Counted from the stretch's first letter, positions 41,306-50,905 are shown. The stretch: DNA of 64,000 bases from Nibricoccus aquaticus (GCF_002310495.1 NZ_CP023344.1:186001-250000), one strand, 5' to 3'. Numbers and translations: made by a program. Notes: generated by a model from the sequence alone, not told the origin.

Positions 41306-42292
41306 ATGCCCGATCTCCCCCTCGCCACCGTCCGCGATCTAAAAGCCGTCGAGATCGGCACCGGCCGCCCCTTCGCCAGCATCCTGCTCCTGCGCAAAGT
41401 CGGCACCAAGACCGCCTCCAACGGCAACGCCTTCCTCAGCCTCGAACTCGGCGACCGTACCGGCACTTTCAATACCAACCTCTTCGGCGACCACCCGCAG
41501 TTCGAAGCGACAAAAGCCCTCCCCGAAGGCTCCGCCGTCCGCGTCGAAGGCAAACTCGACTACTTCAACGGCCGCCTCTCGCCCAAGCTCGCGAAACTCA
41601 CGCCGCTCACCGAAGCCGAACTCGCCCTCCCCGGCGCCGTCGAAAACCTCGTCGAACTCGCCCCCGAAAACGCCGAGTCCATGTGGACCGAGTTCAACGC
41701 CACGATCGACGCCATCCCGCACGACGAACTCCGTATGACCACCCGCGGCGTCTTCGAAGAGATCGGCGAAACTTTCCGCGTCTGCCCCGCCGCCATCGCG
41801 ATGCACCATGCCTACCGCCACGGCCTCCTCGAGCACACCCTCCGCATGGCCCGCGCCGCCAAAGCCCTCCTCCCGCTCTACCCCGAAGTCGACCCCTCGC
41901 TCGTCCTCGCCGGCATCCTCCTCCACGATACCGGCAAAACCATCGAGTACGAAGGCGCCCTCGCCACCCGCCGCAGCCGCAAAGGCATCCTCCAGGGCCA
42001 CGTCGTCCTCGGCTACCAACTCGTCCGCAAACACGGCCTCAAAGCCCGCCTCGACGCCGACCGCCTCGAACGCCTCGAACACATCGTCCTCAGCCACCAA
42101 GGCGAACCCGAGTGGGGCGCCGCCGTCTACGCCGCCACGCCGGAAGCGGTGTTCGTATCGATGGTCGACAACCTCGACGCCAAAATGGGCATGGTCCAAC
42201 GCACCCTCCGCCAGGCCACCGACACCGACGAATTCTCCGAACGCCTCCCCGGCCTCAGCTCGCAACTGCTGGTACGAAAGATCGGGGAATAA
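41306..42292 (+). CDS. YhaM-like OB-fold/HD-domain 3'-5' exoribonuclease
   Basis: A 328-residue protein. The N-terminal OB-fold (about residues 8-95: LKAVEIGTGRPFASILLLRKV...KTASNGNAFLSLELGDRTGT...VEGKLDYFNGRLSPK) is like that of YhaM, and the HD domain follows with HHAYRHGLLEHTLRM, HDTGK and HIVLSHQGEPEWG metal ligands. YhaM enzymes trim RNA or ssDNA from the 3' end. Length and domain order are as in the family (about 314 aa). ATG 41306 is chosen behind a CT-rich leader. The stop is 11 bases from the next gene. Confidence 0.87.
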   Translation: MPDLPLATVRDLKAVEIGTGRPFASILLLRKVGTKTASNGNAFLSLELGDRTGTFNTNLFGDHPQFEATKALPEGSAVRVEGKLDYFNGRLSPKLAKLTPLTEAELALPGAVENLVELAPENAESMWTEFNATIDAIPHDELRMTTRGVFEEIGETFRVCPAAIAMHHAYRHGLLEHTLRMARAAKALLPLYPEVDPSLVLAGILLHDTGKTIEYEGALATRRSRKGILQGHVVLGYQLVRKHGLKARLDADRLERLEHIVLSHQGEPEWGAAVYAATPEAVFVSMVDNLDAKMGMVQRTLRQATDTDEFSERLPGLSSQLLVRKIGE

Positions 42293-42303
42293 ATCCGTCG
42301 TTG

Positions 42304-42969
42304 ATGAAATACATTCTCCTTCTCCTCTCGTTGATCGCATGGACTCCAAGTTGGGCCAGCGAGGCCAAGCTCACTGATTGGATGCAATCGTACTATCTCA
42401 CCAAAGACGATTCGCGAGTAAGTGAGTTTTGGGACAGGACAGTTACCCGGGGAGGTCTCAAACTGGGCCCACAAATGCGTGAAAAACTCATTGGGTTCTT
42501 CGGCGCAGTTTTTCGCCAAAACCCCGACTTACTCCGGGCCAGCATCAAATCGATCCCGAAGGAAGCCGGAGTTGAGCAAGATGGTATCGTGCTGATTCTG
42601 TGGCTTGCAGACCAAGACTACAGCCGAGGTCTATTACGTGACGCCGGTTTCGCCAAAGTCGCTGATACGTCTATCCCGCCCATACAGAACAGACAGATCG
42701 AACGTGAAGAGGACGCCGATTTCCTCGAAAGCTGGTACAACGCGACCGGCAACATTGAAGCACTCATGCCCATGGTTCGGCTTATCAAGGAAACCGATTG
42801 GGCCCAAAAAAATCCAAAGGCTGATTATACGGGAGCAATGGTCGCCGAGATTTGCCGTCGTGATGTCAAAGCACGGATATACATTCGTGTGCTCGTTGAG
42901 CAGAAGGACCTGACTAAAGACGCTCGAGCTGTGCTCGAACACGCGCTCAGCGCGGAACCCAAGGCGTGA
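42304..42969 (+). CDS. secreted hypothetical protein of lower GC content
   Basis: A 221-residue protein with a signal peptide (MKYILLLLSLIAWTPSWA, cleavage about residue 18). The mature part is helical and charged, with PQMREKLIGFFGAVFRQNPDLLRASIKSIPK and DVKARIYIRVLVEQKDLTKDARAVLEHAL; no known motif. Base composition is near 50% GC with many A/T-ending codons, in contrast with about 68% in the genes on both sides, a sign of recent acquisition. It starts 11 bases behind the YhaM-like gene. Confidence 0.72.
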   Translation: MKYILLLLSLIAWTPSWASEAKLTDWMQSYYLTKDDSRVSEFWDRTVTRGGLKLGPQMREKLIGFFGAVFRQNPDLLRASIKSIPKEAGVEQDGIVLILWLADQDYSRGLLRDAGFAKVADTSIPPIQNRQIEREEDADFLESWYNATGNIEALMPMVRLIKETDWAQKNPKADYTGAMVAEICRRDVKARIYIRVLVEQKDLTKDARAVLEHALSAEPKA

Positions 42970-43015
42970 GACGCCTCCACTTGCGTCACGCGAGTTGCCT
43001 CGCACAGTGCCGCCC

Positions 43016-43738
43016 ATGTCCGCCCCCACGCGCACCGTCTCCATCCTGAAAATGGGCTTCGCCGAGCCGGAGCTGCTAGCGAAATACGGCGACTACGTGG
43101 ACATGGTGCGCCGCAAACTTCCCGCCTCCGAACAAGCCACCGCCCAAATCATCGATCCCTCCGCCGGAAGCCCGCTGCCCGATCCGCGCAGCATCGACCG
43201 CCTCATCATCACCGGCTCGTCCTCAATGGTCACCGATCCCACGCCGACCGACCTGCAAGCCTTCAACTGGCTCGAAGACGTCCTCGACGCCGAACGCCCC
43301 GTGCTCGGCCTCTGCTACGGCCACCAAATGCTCGGCCACGTCCTCGGCGGCAAAGTCGGCCCGCTCCCCGGCGGACCCGAAATCGGCGTCGCCGACGTCT
43401 CGCTCAACGCCGCCGACGACCCACTCTTCTCCGCCTGTGCTCCGCATCAACGCGTCGCCGTCATCCACTGGCAGACGATCCTCCATCTCCCGCCCGGCGC
43501 GCACGTCCTCGGCTCCGGCAAACGCGACCCGCACCAAGCCATCCGCTTCGCGAAAAACGTCTGGGGCGTCCAATTTCACCCCGAGTTCAGCCGCGCCGTG
43601 ATGATCGACTACGTCGAAGCCTGCGCCGACGAATTCGCCAAACTCGGCCAGGACCAAAAAACCGCCGCCACCGAAATGGCTGCGTGGCCCGAAGACCAAA
43701 CCCACATCATCGCCCGCTTCGCGACCCTCCGTGCGTAG
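43016..43738 (+). CDS. class I glutamine amidotransferase (GuaA-domain-like)
   Basis: A 240-residue stand-alone glutamine amidotransferase. The nucleophile Cys is in GLCYGHQMLGHVLGG, and the His-x-Glu pair is in GVQFHPEFS. The opening SILKMGFAEPELLAKYGDY is typical of the stand-alone GMP-synthase-like proteins, which often act as gamma-glutamyl hydrolases or amidotransferases of unknown partner. Start ATG 43016. The stop codon TAG lies inside a GTAGGG hairpin repeat. Confidence 0.85.
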   Translation: MSAPTRTVSILKMGFAEPELLAKYGDYVDMVRRKLPASEQATAQIIDPSAGSPLPDPRSIDRLIITGSSSMVTDPTPTDLQAFNWLEDVLDAERPVLGLCYGHQMLGHVLGGKVGPLPGGPEIGVADVSLNAADDPLFSACAPHQRVAVIHWQTILHLPPGAHVLGSGKRDPHQAIRFAKNVWGVQFHPEFSRAVMIDYVEACADEFAKLGQDQKTAATEMAAWPEDQTHIIARFATLRA

Positions 43739-43801
43739 GGCCTCACCTCGCGTGAGGCCGGATCGACCTCCGAGGTAGGGCGGGTTAGCCTTAATCCCGC
43801 C
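43735..43801 (+). repeat. two successive GTAGGG-leader hairpins (repeat family H)
   Basis: First: leader GTAGGG containing the stop codon of the preceding gene, stem GCCTCAC/GTGAGGC, loop CTCGC. Second: leader CCTCCGAGGTAGGG, stem GGCGGGTTA against TAATCCCGCC with one bulged base. The first has the same stem as the copy at 50933. Confidence 0.75.
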
Positions 43802-44049
43802 GGTTGGACTCAAGCACACGCATCACCTGCCCATCGCGAAACAACCGCGGCTCCCCCCCGGACCGCACTTAGCAAGTGCCGCCCCACGTCGCCCCCCCAA
43901 CCCCACGCGCCCTACCTCGACCCATCTCCACCGTCACCTCTTCGCCTCCGACCTTCGCATCGTTGCGTCTTCGCGCTTCAACAAAAAAGCCGGTCATTAC
44001 GACCGGCTCGAAGTCACCAACCAAACGGCGCTCGCGCATTCCGTATCAC
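43802..44049. other. non-coding region between convergent genes
   Basis: No gene. It holds a dispersed TTCGCATCGTTGCGTCTTCG phrase (43948-43972) and the speA terminator (43982-44008). The rest is C-rich and featureless. Confidence 0.5.
43982..44008 (-). terminator. Rho-independent terminator behind speA
   Basis: Minus-strand reading: stem GCCGGTC/GACCGGC with loop GTAAT, followed by TTTTTTG. It lies 42 bases behind the speA stop. Confidence 0.85.
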
Positions 44050-46005
44050 TCAGTCTTTCTTCGCCGCTTTCTTCTTCTTCCCGTTCCCCCGGTCGATATT
44101 GAGGTACGTCTTCGCCAGCATCTGGCTCTCATAAAACTCCAGCAACCGCACACCCTCGCGCGGCTTCACGATGTCCTTCCGCGTCGCCGCATCGATCTGC
44201 GTCTTGATGCGACGGCACAGCTCCTCCGACTGATACTGCACGCCCTCGATCACATCCGCGATGCGGCTGCCGCTGAGCGCTTCTTCGATGTAATAACCAT
44301 TCGGCTCATCAGGCTCGAGGAACACGTGAACCTCGTTCACGCGCCCGAAGAGATTGTGCAGGTCGCCCATGATGTCCTGGTACGCACCGGTCAAAAACAC
44401 CCCGAGATAGTACGGCTTCCCGTTCAGCTCGTGAAGCGTCAGATAATCCTTCGTGTCCTCTAGATCGATGAAGCTGCTGATCTTGCCGTCGGAGTCGCAC
44501 GTGATGTCCGCGAGGATCGCGTTCACCGTCGGCTTTTCCTTCAAGCGATGCAGCGGCGTCACCGGGAAAAGCTGTTTCAGCGCCCAGTGATCGAGCAGCG
44601 ATTGGAACACCGAGAAATTACAAACGTACTGATCCGCCAGCAGCTTGTTCAGCCCATGCAGCTCCTCGGGAATGTAACCGCTGTCGCGGCCTTCCTTCGC
44701 GATCTGCTCGCAAATTTGCCAATACAGCGACTCCGCTGCCGCCCGGTTTTCGAGATCCAGATAGCCGAGATTGAACAACGAAAAGGCCTCTTCCTTCTTC
44801 TGCAGCGCATCGTGAAACCGTTCGAGCCGGCCCAGCTTCGATTTGTTTTTCAACATCGTCTCCAGATCGGTGACGACCTTGTGCTTCACCTTCGGCTGAT
44901 GCTGATGACCGAGCGTCTCCTTCTTGTTGATGCGCTCGAACACCTCGACGACCAGCATCGAGTGCGGCGCAACCACGGCGCGGCCCGACTCGCTCACGAT
45001 GTCCGGCACCTTCACGCCCGACTCCACACAGATGTCGCGGATGTTCGCCACGACATCGCGCGCGTACTCCTCCATCGAGTAGTTCATCGACGACTCGAAA
45101 TTCGTGCGTGAGCCGTCGTAGTCGATGCCGAGGCCGCCGCCGACATCGAGGTAGCCCATCGGAAAACCCATCTTATCGAGCTGGCAGTAAAACCGCGCCG
45201 CCTCCACGACCGCGTTCTTGATCGTGAGGATATTCGGCACCTGCGAACCGATGTGGAAATGCACCAGCTTCAGCGCCTGCGTAAGCTTGGCCGCCTTGAG
45301 CTTTTCGCACGCGAACAAAATTTCCGCCGTGTTCAGACCGAACTTCGCGTTGTCACCCGTCGAGGACGACCACTTGCCCTCGCCGCGCGTCTGCAGCTTC
45401 GCGCGAAAACCGATCAACGGTTTCACGCCCGTCTCCTCCGCGATCGTGATGATGTCGTCCACCTCGGCCAGCTGCTCGACGACGATGATGATTTTCTTGC
45501 CGATCTTCCGGCCCAGCATGGCGAGGCGGATGTAATCGAGATCCTTGTAGCCGTTGCAGATGATCAGGGCGTTCGCGCCTTCGTGCATCGCCAGCGCCAG
45601 CATCAGCTCCGGCTTCGACCCGGCCTCGATGCCGTAATTAAACTGCTTACCCGCCGCCACGATCTCATCGACCACCTCGCGCAGCTGGTTGACCTTGATC
45701 GGAAACACCCCGCGGTAATCGCCCGCGTATTTCTCTTCTTTGATCGCCTTGCGAAACGCCTCGTTGATCTGCGTCACGCGATGGCGGAGCAGATCCTGGA
45801 AGCGGATCACCATCGGCGCCTTCAGGCCCATCGCGATGGCTTCGCTGGCCACATCCATGATGCGGATGCACCGGCCATCGGCCAGCGGCTGCACGTTAAC
45901 GAAGCCGCCATCGTCAACGCCGATGTGGCCTGCGCCCCAGCGTTTGAAACCATACAGTTCTTCGGACTTCGCGGCTGACCAGGTGGAGGCGGATTTGCTT
46001 TTCAA
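44050..46005 (-). CDS. speA: biosynthetic arginine decarboxylase
   Basis: A 651-residue PLP-dependent decarboxylase (arginine to agmatine, entry to polyamines). Family blocks: SEELYGFKRWGAGHIGVDDGG near the N-terminus, PLP lysine region FPIKVNQLREVV, LVHFHIGSQVPNI, DVGGGLGIDYDGS, and the C-terminal GAYQDIMGDLHNLFGRVNEVHVF. The KKKKAAKKD tail is extra. The best start is TTG 46005; no ATG or GTG fits better and a TAA lies 24 bases upstream. It is divergent from yajC. Confidence 0.93.
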   Translation of the reverse strand: MKSKSASTWSAAKSEELYGFKRWGAGHIGVDDGGFVNVQPLADGRCIRIMDVASEAIAMGLKAPMVIRFQDLLRHRVTQINEAFRKAIKEEKYAGDYRGVFPIKVNQLREVVDEIVAAGKQFNYGIEAGSKPELMLALAMHEGANALIICNGYKDLDYIRLAMLGRKIGKKIIIVVEQLAEVDDIITIAEETGVKPLIGFRAKLQTRGEGKWSSSTGDNAKFGLNTAEILFACEKLKAAKLTQALKLVHFHIGSQVPNILTIKNAVVEAARFYCQLDKMGFPMGYLDVGGGLGIDYDGSRTNFESSMNYSMEEYARDVVANIRDICVESGVKVPDIVSESGRAVVAPHSMLVVEVFERINKKETLGHQHQPKVKHKVVTDLETMLKNKSKLGRLERFHDALQKKEEAFSLFNLGYLDLENRAAAESLYWQICEQIAKEGRDSGYIPEELHGLNKLLADQYVCNFSVFQSLLDHWALKQLFPVTPLHRLKEKPTVNAILADITCDSDGKISSFIDLEDTKDYLTLHELNGKPYYLGVFLTGAYQDIMGDLHNLFGRVNEVHVFLEPDEPNGYYIEEALSGSRIADVIEGVQYQSEELCRRIKTQIDAATRKDIVKPREGVRLLEFYESQMLAKTYLNIDRGNGKKKKAAKKD

Positions 46006-46099
46006 AAGTAGAGAGGCGGACGGGCTGGGTTAATGGCTTGCTTTCGCAGAGCGGGATTAGGTTTAGTGCGAATTTCTTTTTCAAAATCCATAACACGCA

Positions 46100-46444
46100 A
46101 TGACGAAAATCGCTCCACTCGCCGACTCCGCATCACTCTTCTTCGCACAAGCACCCGCGCCCGCCGGCAATCCGCTCATGAGCATGCTCCCGATGATCCT
46201 CATCTTCGGCGCCATGTATTTCTTCATGATCGCTCCTCAGCGTAAGAAGCAGAAGGAGCACCAGAAGATGTTGGAAGCCCTCAACTCCGGTGACGAAGTC
46301 GTCACCGCAGGCGGCATCTACGGTGAGATCACCAACAAGAAGGACGACCGCTACGTCATCCGCATCGCCGAAGGCACTAAGATTGAGGTCGGCAAGGCCT
46401 TCATCGCATCCCTCGTTCGCAAATCCGGCGAAGAGAAAAAGTAA
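46100..46444 (+). CDS. yajC: preprotein translocase subunit YajC
   Basis: A 114-residue Sec accessory protein: one membrane span (about residues 27-45, MLPMILIFGAMYFFMIAPQ) followed by the conserved RKKQKEHQKMLEALNSGDEVVTAGGIYGEI block. It is a partner of SecDF in the inner membrane. The 20-odd residues before the span are longer than in E. coli. It lies 108 bases upstream of secDF, the usual gene order. No Shine-Dalgarno sequence is seen. Confidence 0.94.
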   Translation: MTKIAPLADSASLFFAQAPAPAGNPLMSMLPMILIFGAMYFFMIAPQRKKQKEHQKMLEALNSGDEVVTAGGIYGEITNKKDDRYVIRIAEGTKIEVGKAFIASLVRKSGEEKK

Positions 46445-46552
46445 CCCGTCCGTCACACTTGCCACCTGCGCGGACGCCGTGCTGCATCTGCGGCCCCGTC
46501 CGCGTTTCGCGTTACACCCCCGCGCGATCAATCCCTTTAACCCAAAAACACC

Positions 46553-49096
46553 ATGTTCAAACGCAACCTCTGGAAACTGACCCTCAGCCTCGTCATCGTG
46601 CTGTGGGCCGCCTTCCAGCTCATCCCAATCCAGGACCGGGACTTCGCCACCTACATCAAGGCCGAAGCCTCCACCAAGAAGACCGAGTTCAACGCCCTCC
46701 TCAAAGAAGCCTCCGAACGCAAAAACCCCGCCGGTCAGCCGCTCAGCGTTTTCGTCGGCCTCAAGCAAATCGCCGCCGAGCGTAACCTCGACCTGGCTAA
46801 AGACCATTTCCCTCACCTCAACCTGGGTGACGTGAAAAATCCGGAGCGCCGCAACAAGCTCCTCCTCGATCACCTCCTCAAAGAATCCAAGTCCAAGCTC
46901 CAGCTCGGCCTCGATCTCAAGGGCGGCGTGGCTTTCACCCTCGAAGTGGATGACAAAGCCTTCGGCGATCTCCCGACCGAAATCCGCCAGGAAAAACTGA
47001 AGCACGCCCTCACGATCATCAGCGACCGCGTGAACAGTCTCGGCGTTGCCGAACCCGTCGTCCGTGCTGTCGGCGACAACCGCATCGAAGTCCAGCTCCC
47101 CGGTGTTAACACCCGGGACAACCCCGAGGCTCTCGAAATCCTGAAGAAACCCGCCCGCCTCGATTTCCGTATCGTCATGCAGGGTACCAACGGCTCCCTG
47201 CAGGCCCCGCCTCCCGGCTCCGTTCCTCCCGGCTACGAAGTGCTCTCCACCGAAAACGAGGATCACGCCTCCGGTCAGATCAACGTACTCTACTACATCG
47301 TTAAACGCGTTCCCGAGATGAGTGGCCAGGGCGTCGAAGACGCCATCGCCCGCGTGGACGAGTTCGGCCGCTACCAGATTCACCTCAACTTCAACGACGC
47401 CGGCAAAAAACAATTCGCCGACGTCACCACCGCCAATGTCGGCCGCCAGCTCGCCATCGTCCTCGACGGCAAGCTCTCCTCCGCTCCAAACATCAACGAG
47501 CCGATCACCGGCGGCAGCGCGCAGATCTCGGGTAACTTCACGCAACGCGAAGCCCTCGAACTCGCCAACGTCCTCAACAACCCCCTCGACGTCCCGCTCG
47601 TCATTAAAGAGCAGTACGAAATCGGCGCCACGCTCGCCACCGACGCCATCTCCAGCGCGAAACTTTCGTTCATCATCAGCACGCTGCTCACCATCGGCTT
47701 CGTCCTGATCTTCTACACCATCGGCGGTGTCATCGCCGCAATCGGCATGGGCGTGAACGTCATCGTCACCCTCGCCGTCATGTCGAGCTTCGGCGCCACC
47801 CTCTCGATGCCCGGCATCGCCGGTATCGTGCTGACGCTCGCGATGTCCGTTGACTCCAACATCCTCATCTTCGAGCGCATGAAGGAGGAGTTGAAGTTGG
47901 GCAAATCCCTCGCCAGCTCCCTCGAAGCCGGCTTCGAAAAAGCCTGGTCCGCCATCATCGATTCCAACCTCACCACCTTGGGCATTGGCGTCATCATGAT
48001 CGTCCTCGGCACCGGTCCGGTGAAGGGCTTCGGCATCACGCTCTCGATCGGTATCTTCACCACGATGTTCGCCGCGGTGGTCGTCACCAAGCTCATCATG
48101 GAGTTCCTCATCCTCCCCGGCGTCATCAAAAAGATGCCGATGTTCTCGGTGCTTCAAAATACCAAGTTCGATTTCCTCAAGTACGCCAAACCCGCCTTCA
48201 TCATCTCCTGGGTCATCGTGCTCGCCTGTGTCGGCTTCGTCGCCTACAAGGGCAAGGCCGTTTACGGCATCGACTTCGTCGGCGGTGACACCGTCACCCT
48301 CGCCTACTCGCAACGCGTCGATGTCGGCGACCTCCGCAAAGCCGCCACCGCCGGCGGTTTCGAGGACGCGACTTTCTTCTATCAGAAACAAATCGGCAGC
48401 GACGTGGAGGCTCTCAAAGCCACCACCCGTTTCGACGAAGGCGCTCCGCTCGTCACGAAACTCCAGCAGTCTTTCCCACAGGCGAAATTCGTCTCCCTCG
48501 GCGAAACCCGCATCGGACCTTCTGTCGGTGCCGAGATTCAATCCAACGCCTTCTGGTCCATCTTCTGGGCTCTCGTCCTGATTCTCGCCTACGTCGCGTT
48601 CCGCTTCGAGATCGGTTACGGCATCGGTGCCGTCGTCTCCACGCTCCACGATTTGCTGATCACCATCGGCCTCTTCGTCCTCTTCGGCCGCGAGTTCAAC
48701 GCCTCCATGGTCGCAGCCATCCTGCTCATCGCCGGTTACTCGATTAACGACACCATCGTCGTCTTCGACCGCATCCGCGAAGAGCTTCGCCTCAATCCCG
48801 AGACCAAGCTGCGCGATCTGATCAACCGTTCACTCAATCTCACGTTGTCCCGCACGGTCATCACCGGCGGCACCACGCTGCTGACCGCAGTCACGCTGAT
48901 CCTGATCACCACCGGCGAGGTCAACGACATCGCCTTCACCCTCCTCATCGGTGTCATCACCGGCACGTTCTCCTCGCTCTTCATCGCCTGCCCCGTGTTC
49001 TACTGGTGGCACAAGGGCGACCGTAAGCACGTCGAGCAGCATCAGGACGTGAAGCCCACCTACGAGTGGACTGGCTCCAGCAAGGCCTCGCAGTAA
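46553..49096 (+). CDS. secDF: fused protein translocase SecDF
   Basis: An 847-residue SecD-SecF fusion with about twelve membrane spans. SecD part: span 1 near residues 8-25, the LGLDLKGGVAFTLEV motif (about 118-132), the periplasmic P1 domain with RVNSLGVAEPVV, and the TM block VNVIVTLAVMSSFGATL...GIVLTLAMSVDSNILIFERMKEE. SecF part from about residue 545: GIDFVGGDTVTL, then AAILLIAGYSINDTIVVFDRIREE. It uses the proton gradient to help pull proteins across the membrane. Fused SecDF is common in this phylum. A GC hairpin (49106-49127) follows the stop. Confidence 0.95.
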   Translation: MFKRNLWKLTLSLVIVLWAAFQLIPIQDRDFATYIKAEASTKKTEFNALLKEASERKNPAGQPLSVFVGLKQIAAERNLDLAKDHFPHLNLGDVKNPERRNKLLLDHLLKESKSKLQLGLDLKGGVAFTLEVDDKAFGDLPTEIRQEKLKHALTIISDRVNSLGVAEPVVRAVGDNRIEVQLPGVNTRDNPEALEILKKPARLDFRIVMQGTNGSLQAPPPGSVPPGYEVLSTENEDHASGQINVLYYIVKRVPEMSGQGVEDAIARVDEFGRYQIHLNFNDAGKKQFADVTTANVGRQLAIVLDGKLSSAPNINEPITGGSAQISGNFTQREALELANVLNNPLDVPLVIKEQYEIGATLATDAISSAKLSFIISTLLTIGFVLIFYTIGGVIAAIGMGVNVIVTLAVMSSFGATLSMPGIAGIVLTLAMSVDSNILIFERMKEELKLGKSLASSLEAGFEKAWSAIIDSNLTTLGIGVIMIVLGTGPVKGFGITLSIGIFTTMFAAVVVTKLIMEFLILPGVIKKMPMFSVLQNTKFDFLKYAKPAFIISWVIVLACVGFVAYKGKAVYGIDFVGGDTVTLAYSQRVDVGDLRKAATAGGFEDATFFYQKQIGSDVEALKATTRFDEGAPLVTKLQQSFPQAKFVSLGETRIGPSVGAEIQSNAFWSIFWALVLILAYVAFRFEIGYGIGAVVSTLHDLLITIGLFVLFGREFNASMVAAILLIAGYSINDTIVVFDRIREELRLNPETKLRDLINRSLNLTLSRTVITGGTTLLTAVTLILITTGEVNDIAFTLLIGVITGTFSSLFIACPVFYWWHKGDRKHVEQHQDVKPTYEWTGSSKASQ

Positions 49097-49105
49097 TCGA
49101 GTTGG

Positions 49106-49127
49106 GGCGGGTTGCCTTTAACCCGCC
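49106..49127 (+). repeat. gene-end hairpin behind secDF (repeat family H)
   Basis: Leader GTTGGGG in place of GTAGGG, stem GGCGGGTT/AACCCGCC, loop GCCTTT, ten bases behind the secDF stop. No T-tract. Confidence 0.7.
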
Positions 49128-49186
49128 GCGCTCGACATCGCTTCTCAACGGAAGCGACGTCGAGCCGCCTTCCTCGTAACAGCACC

Positions 49187-50905
49187 ATGCGCTGGACTCA
49201 CACACCGTTCCCAGCCGACCAGATCGAAACGCTGAGCCGACAAGCCGGCGTCAGCCCCGTACTCGCCGAGCTTCTCTCCCGCAGCGGCATCACCTGCCCC
49301 GACGCCGCCACGAAGTTCCTGCATCCCGGTCTGGGCGAGCTCCACGACCCCTTCCTCCTTCACAACGTCGAGGCCGGGGCCACCCGACTGCGCGCCGCCA
49401 TCGCGGGCCGTGAAGACATCGTCGTCCTCGGCGATTACGACGTCGATGGCGTCAGCAGCACCGCGCTCCTCGTCAGCATCCTCCGTCGCTTCGGCCTGCA
49501 CCCACGCTTCATCGTGCCGCGCCGCATGGAAGACGGCTACGGTCTCTCACGCAGCGCCATCGACCGCGCCCTCGAAGACGGCAAACCCCGCCTCTTCGTC
49601 GCCCTCGATTGCGGCACCAACTCGCATGAGGAAGTCGAATACCTCCTCGACCAGGGCATCGACGTCCTCGTCGTTGACCATCACCGCTCCAAGGAAAAAA
49701 CTCTCGAACGCGGCATCCTGATCAATCCCCACGTCTACAACACCGCCGACGACGCCCCGTGGCGGAATCTCTGCACCGTCGGCCTCGTCTTCAAACTCGT
49801 CCACGGCCTTCTCAAGCAGCTCCGCAACGAAAACAACCCCGTCGCGCACCGCATCAAACTACGTGACTACCTCGACCTCGTCGCCCTCGGCACCGTCGCC
49901 GACCTCGTCCCGCTTCACGGCGAAAACCGCATCCTCGCCAAGCAGGGCCTGAAAATCCTCCAGTCCACCCAGCGCCCCGGCCTTCGCGCGCTCATGCAGA
50001 TCGCCGGTGTGAAGACCGAGCACGACATCATGCCGGTGGACATCTCCTTCCGCCTCGGCCCGCGCATCAACGCCTCCGGCCGCCTCGCCGACGCTGCCCT
50101 CTCCGTCGAGCTCATGCTCTCCGACGACGAGCGCTTCTGCGACGAAACCGCCCAGCAACTCGACGCCTTTAACCGCGAGCGCCAGGACATCGAGCGCCTT
50201 ATCACCGAGGAAGCCGAGAAAATCATCGAAACCCAGTTCGCCGACTGGCCCGGCATCGTTCTCTACGGCGACAACTGGCACCCCGGCGTCGTCGGCATCG
50301 TCGCCGGCCGCGTCACCCGAAAGTACAACCGCCCCTGCGTCGTCCTCGGCAACGAAGGCGAACTCGCCAAAGGCTCCGGCCGCAGCATCGACGGTATCAA
50401 CTTGGTCGATGCACTCGGCACTTGCTCCGACCACCTCCGCAGCTGGGGCGGCCATCCGATGGCCGTCGGCATCTCGCTCGAGAAAACCCGCCTCGATCAA
50501 TTCCGCACCTTCTTCGCCGACGCTGTCCGCCTCCAGGCGGGCAACGACCTCCACGAACGCCGCCTCGACCTCGCCGCCTGGCTCACGCCGGACCAAGTCC
50601 GTGAAAGCCTCATGGACGAGATCTGCTCGCTTCACCCGTTCGGCCAGGGAAATCCCGAACCCGTCTTCGGTATCCGCGGAGTGGTGCTCCGTCAGCGCCC
50701 CGATGTTTTCAAAGGACAGCATTTTCGTTTTAACTTCGACGATCCCCGCGGCCGCCGCCTCTTCGGTGTCGCCTGGAAAATGGCCGACCGCCTCCCGCCC
50801 GTCGGCCAGCCCCTCGATTTCGCCGTCGAGCTGACGTGGAATTTCTTCAACGACCGCAAACTCCTCCAGCTCGAGCTCATCGACTGGCGTCCCTCGCAGT
50901 CCTGA
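49187..50905 (+). CDS. recJ: single-stranded-DNA-specific exonuclease RecJ
   Basis: A 572-residue DHH-family 5'-3' ssDNA exonuclease for recombination and repair. Motif I GDYDVDG at residues 82-88, motif III DHH at 164-166 (VVDHHRSKE), the DCGTN block at 141-145, DHLRSWGGHPMAVGISL (DHHA1 GGH motif), and a C-terminal OB-fold (from about 470). ATG 49187 is chosen, since the preceding in-frame residues to 49112 are Arg-rich. A GTAGGG hairpin (50933) follows the stop. Confidence 0.94.
   Translation: MRWTHTPFPADQIETLSRQAGVSPVLAELLSRSGITCPDAATKFLHPGLGELHDPFLLHNVEAGATRLRAAIAGREDIVVLGDYDVDGVSSTALLVSILRRFGLHPRFIVPRRMEDGYGLSRSAIDRALEDGKPRLFVALDCGTNSHEEVEYLLDQGIDVLVVDHHRSKEKTLERGILINPHVYNTADDAPWRNLCTVGLVFKLVHGLLKQLRNENNPVAHRIKLRDYLDLVALGTVADLVPLHGENRILAKQGLKILQSTQRPGLRALMQIAGVKTEHDIMPVDISFRLGPRINASGRLADAALSVELMLSDDERFCDETAQQLDAFNRERQDIERLITEEAEKIIETQFADWPGIVLYGDNWHPGVVGIVAGRVTRKYNRPCVVLGNEGELAKGSGRSIDGINLVDALGTCSDHLRSWGGHPMAVGISLEKTRLDQFRTFFADAVRLQAGNDLHERRLDLAAWLTPDQVRESLMDEICSLHPFGQGNPEPVFGIRGVVLRQRPDVFKGQHFRFNFDDPRGRRLFGVAWKMADRLPPVGQPLDFAVELTWNFFNDRKLLQLELIDWRPSQS

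Noticed and set aside
46133-48649. Very long minus-strand open frame (838 codons) opposite secDF
   Set aside because: It is the antisense shadow of secDF: composition is Glu/Asp/Gly/Val-rich as expected from GC-rich antisense DNA, and secDF has full motif support.
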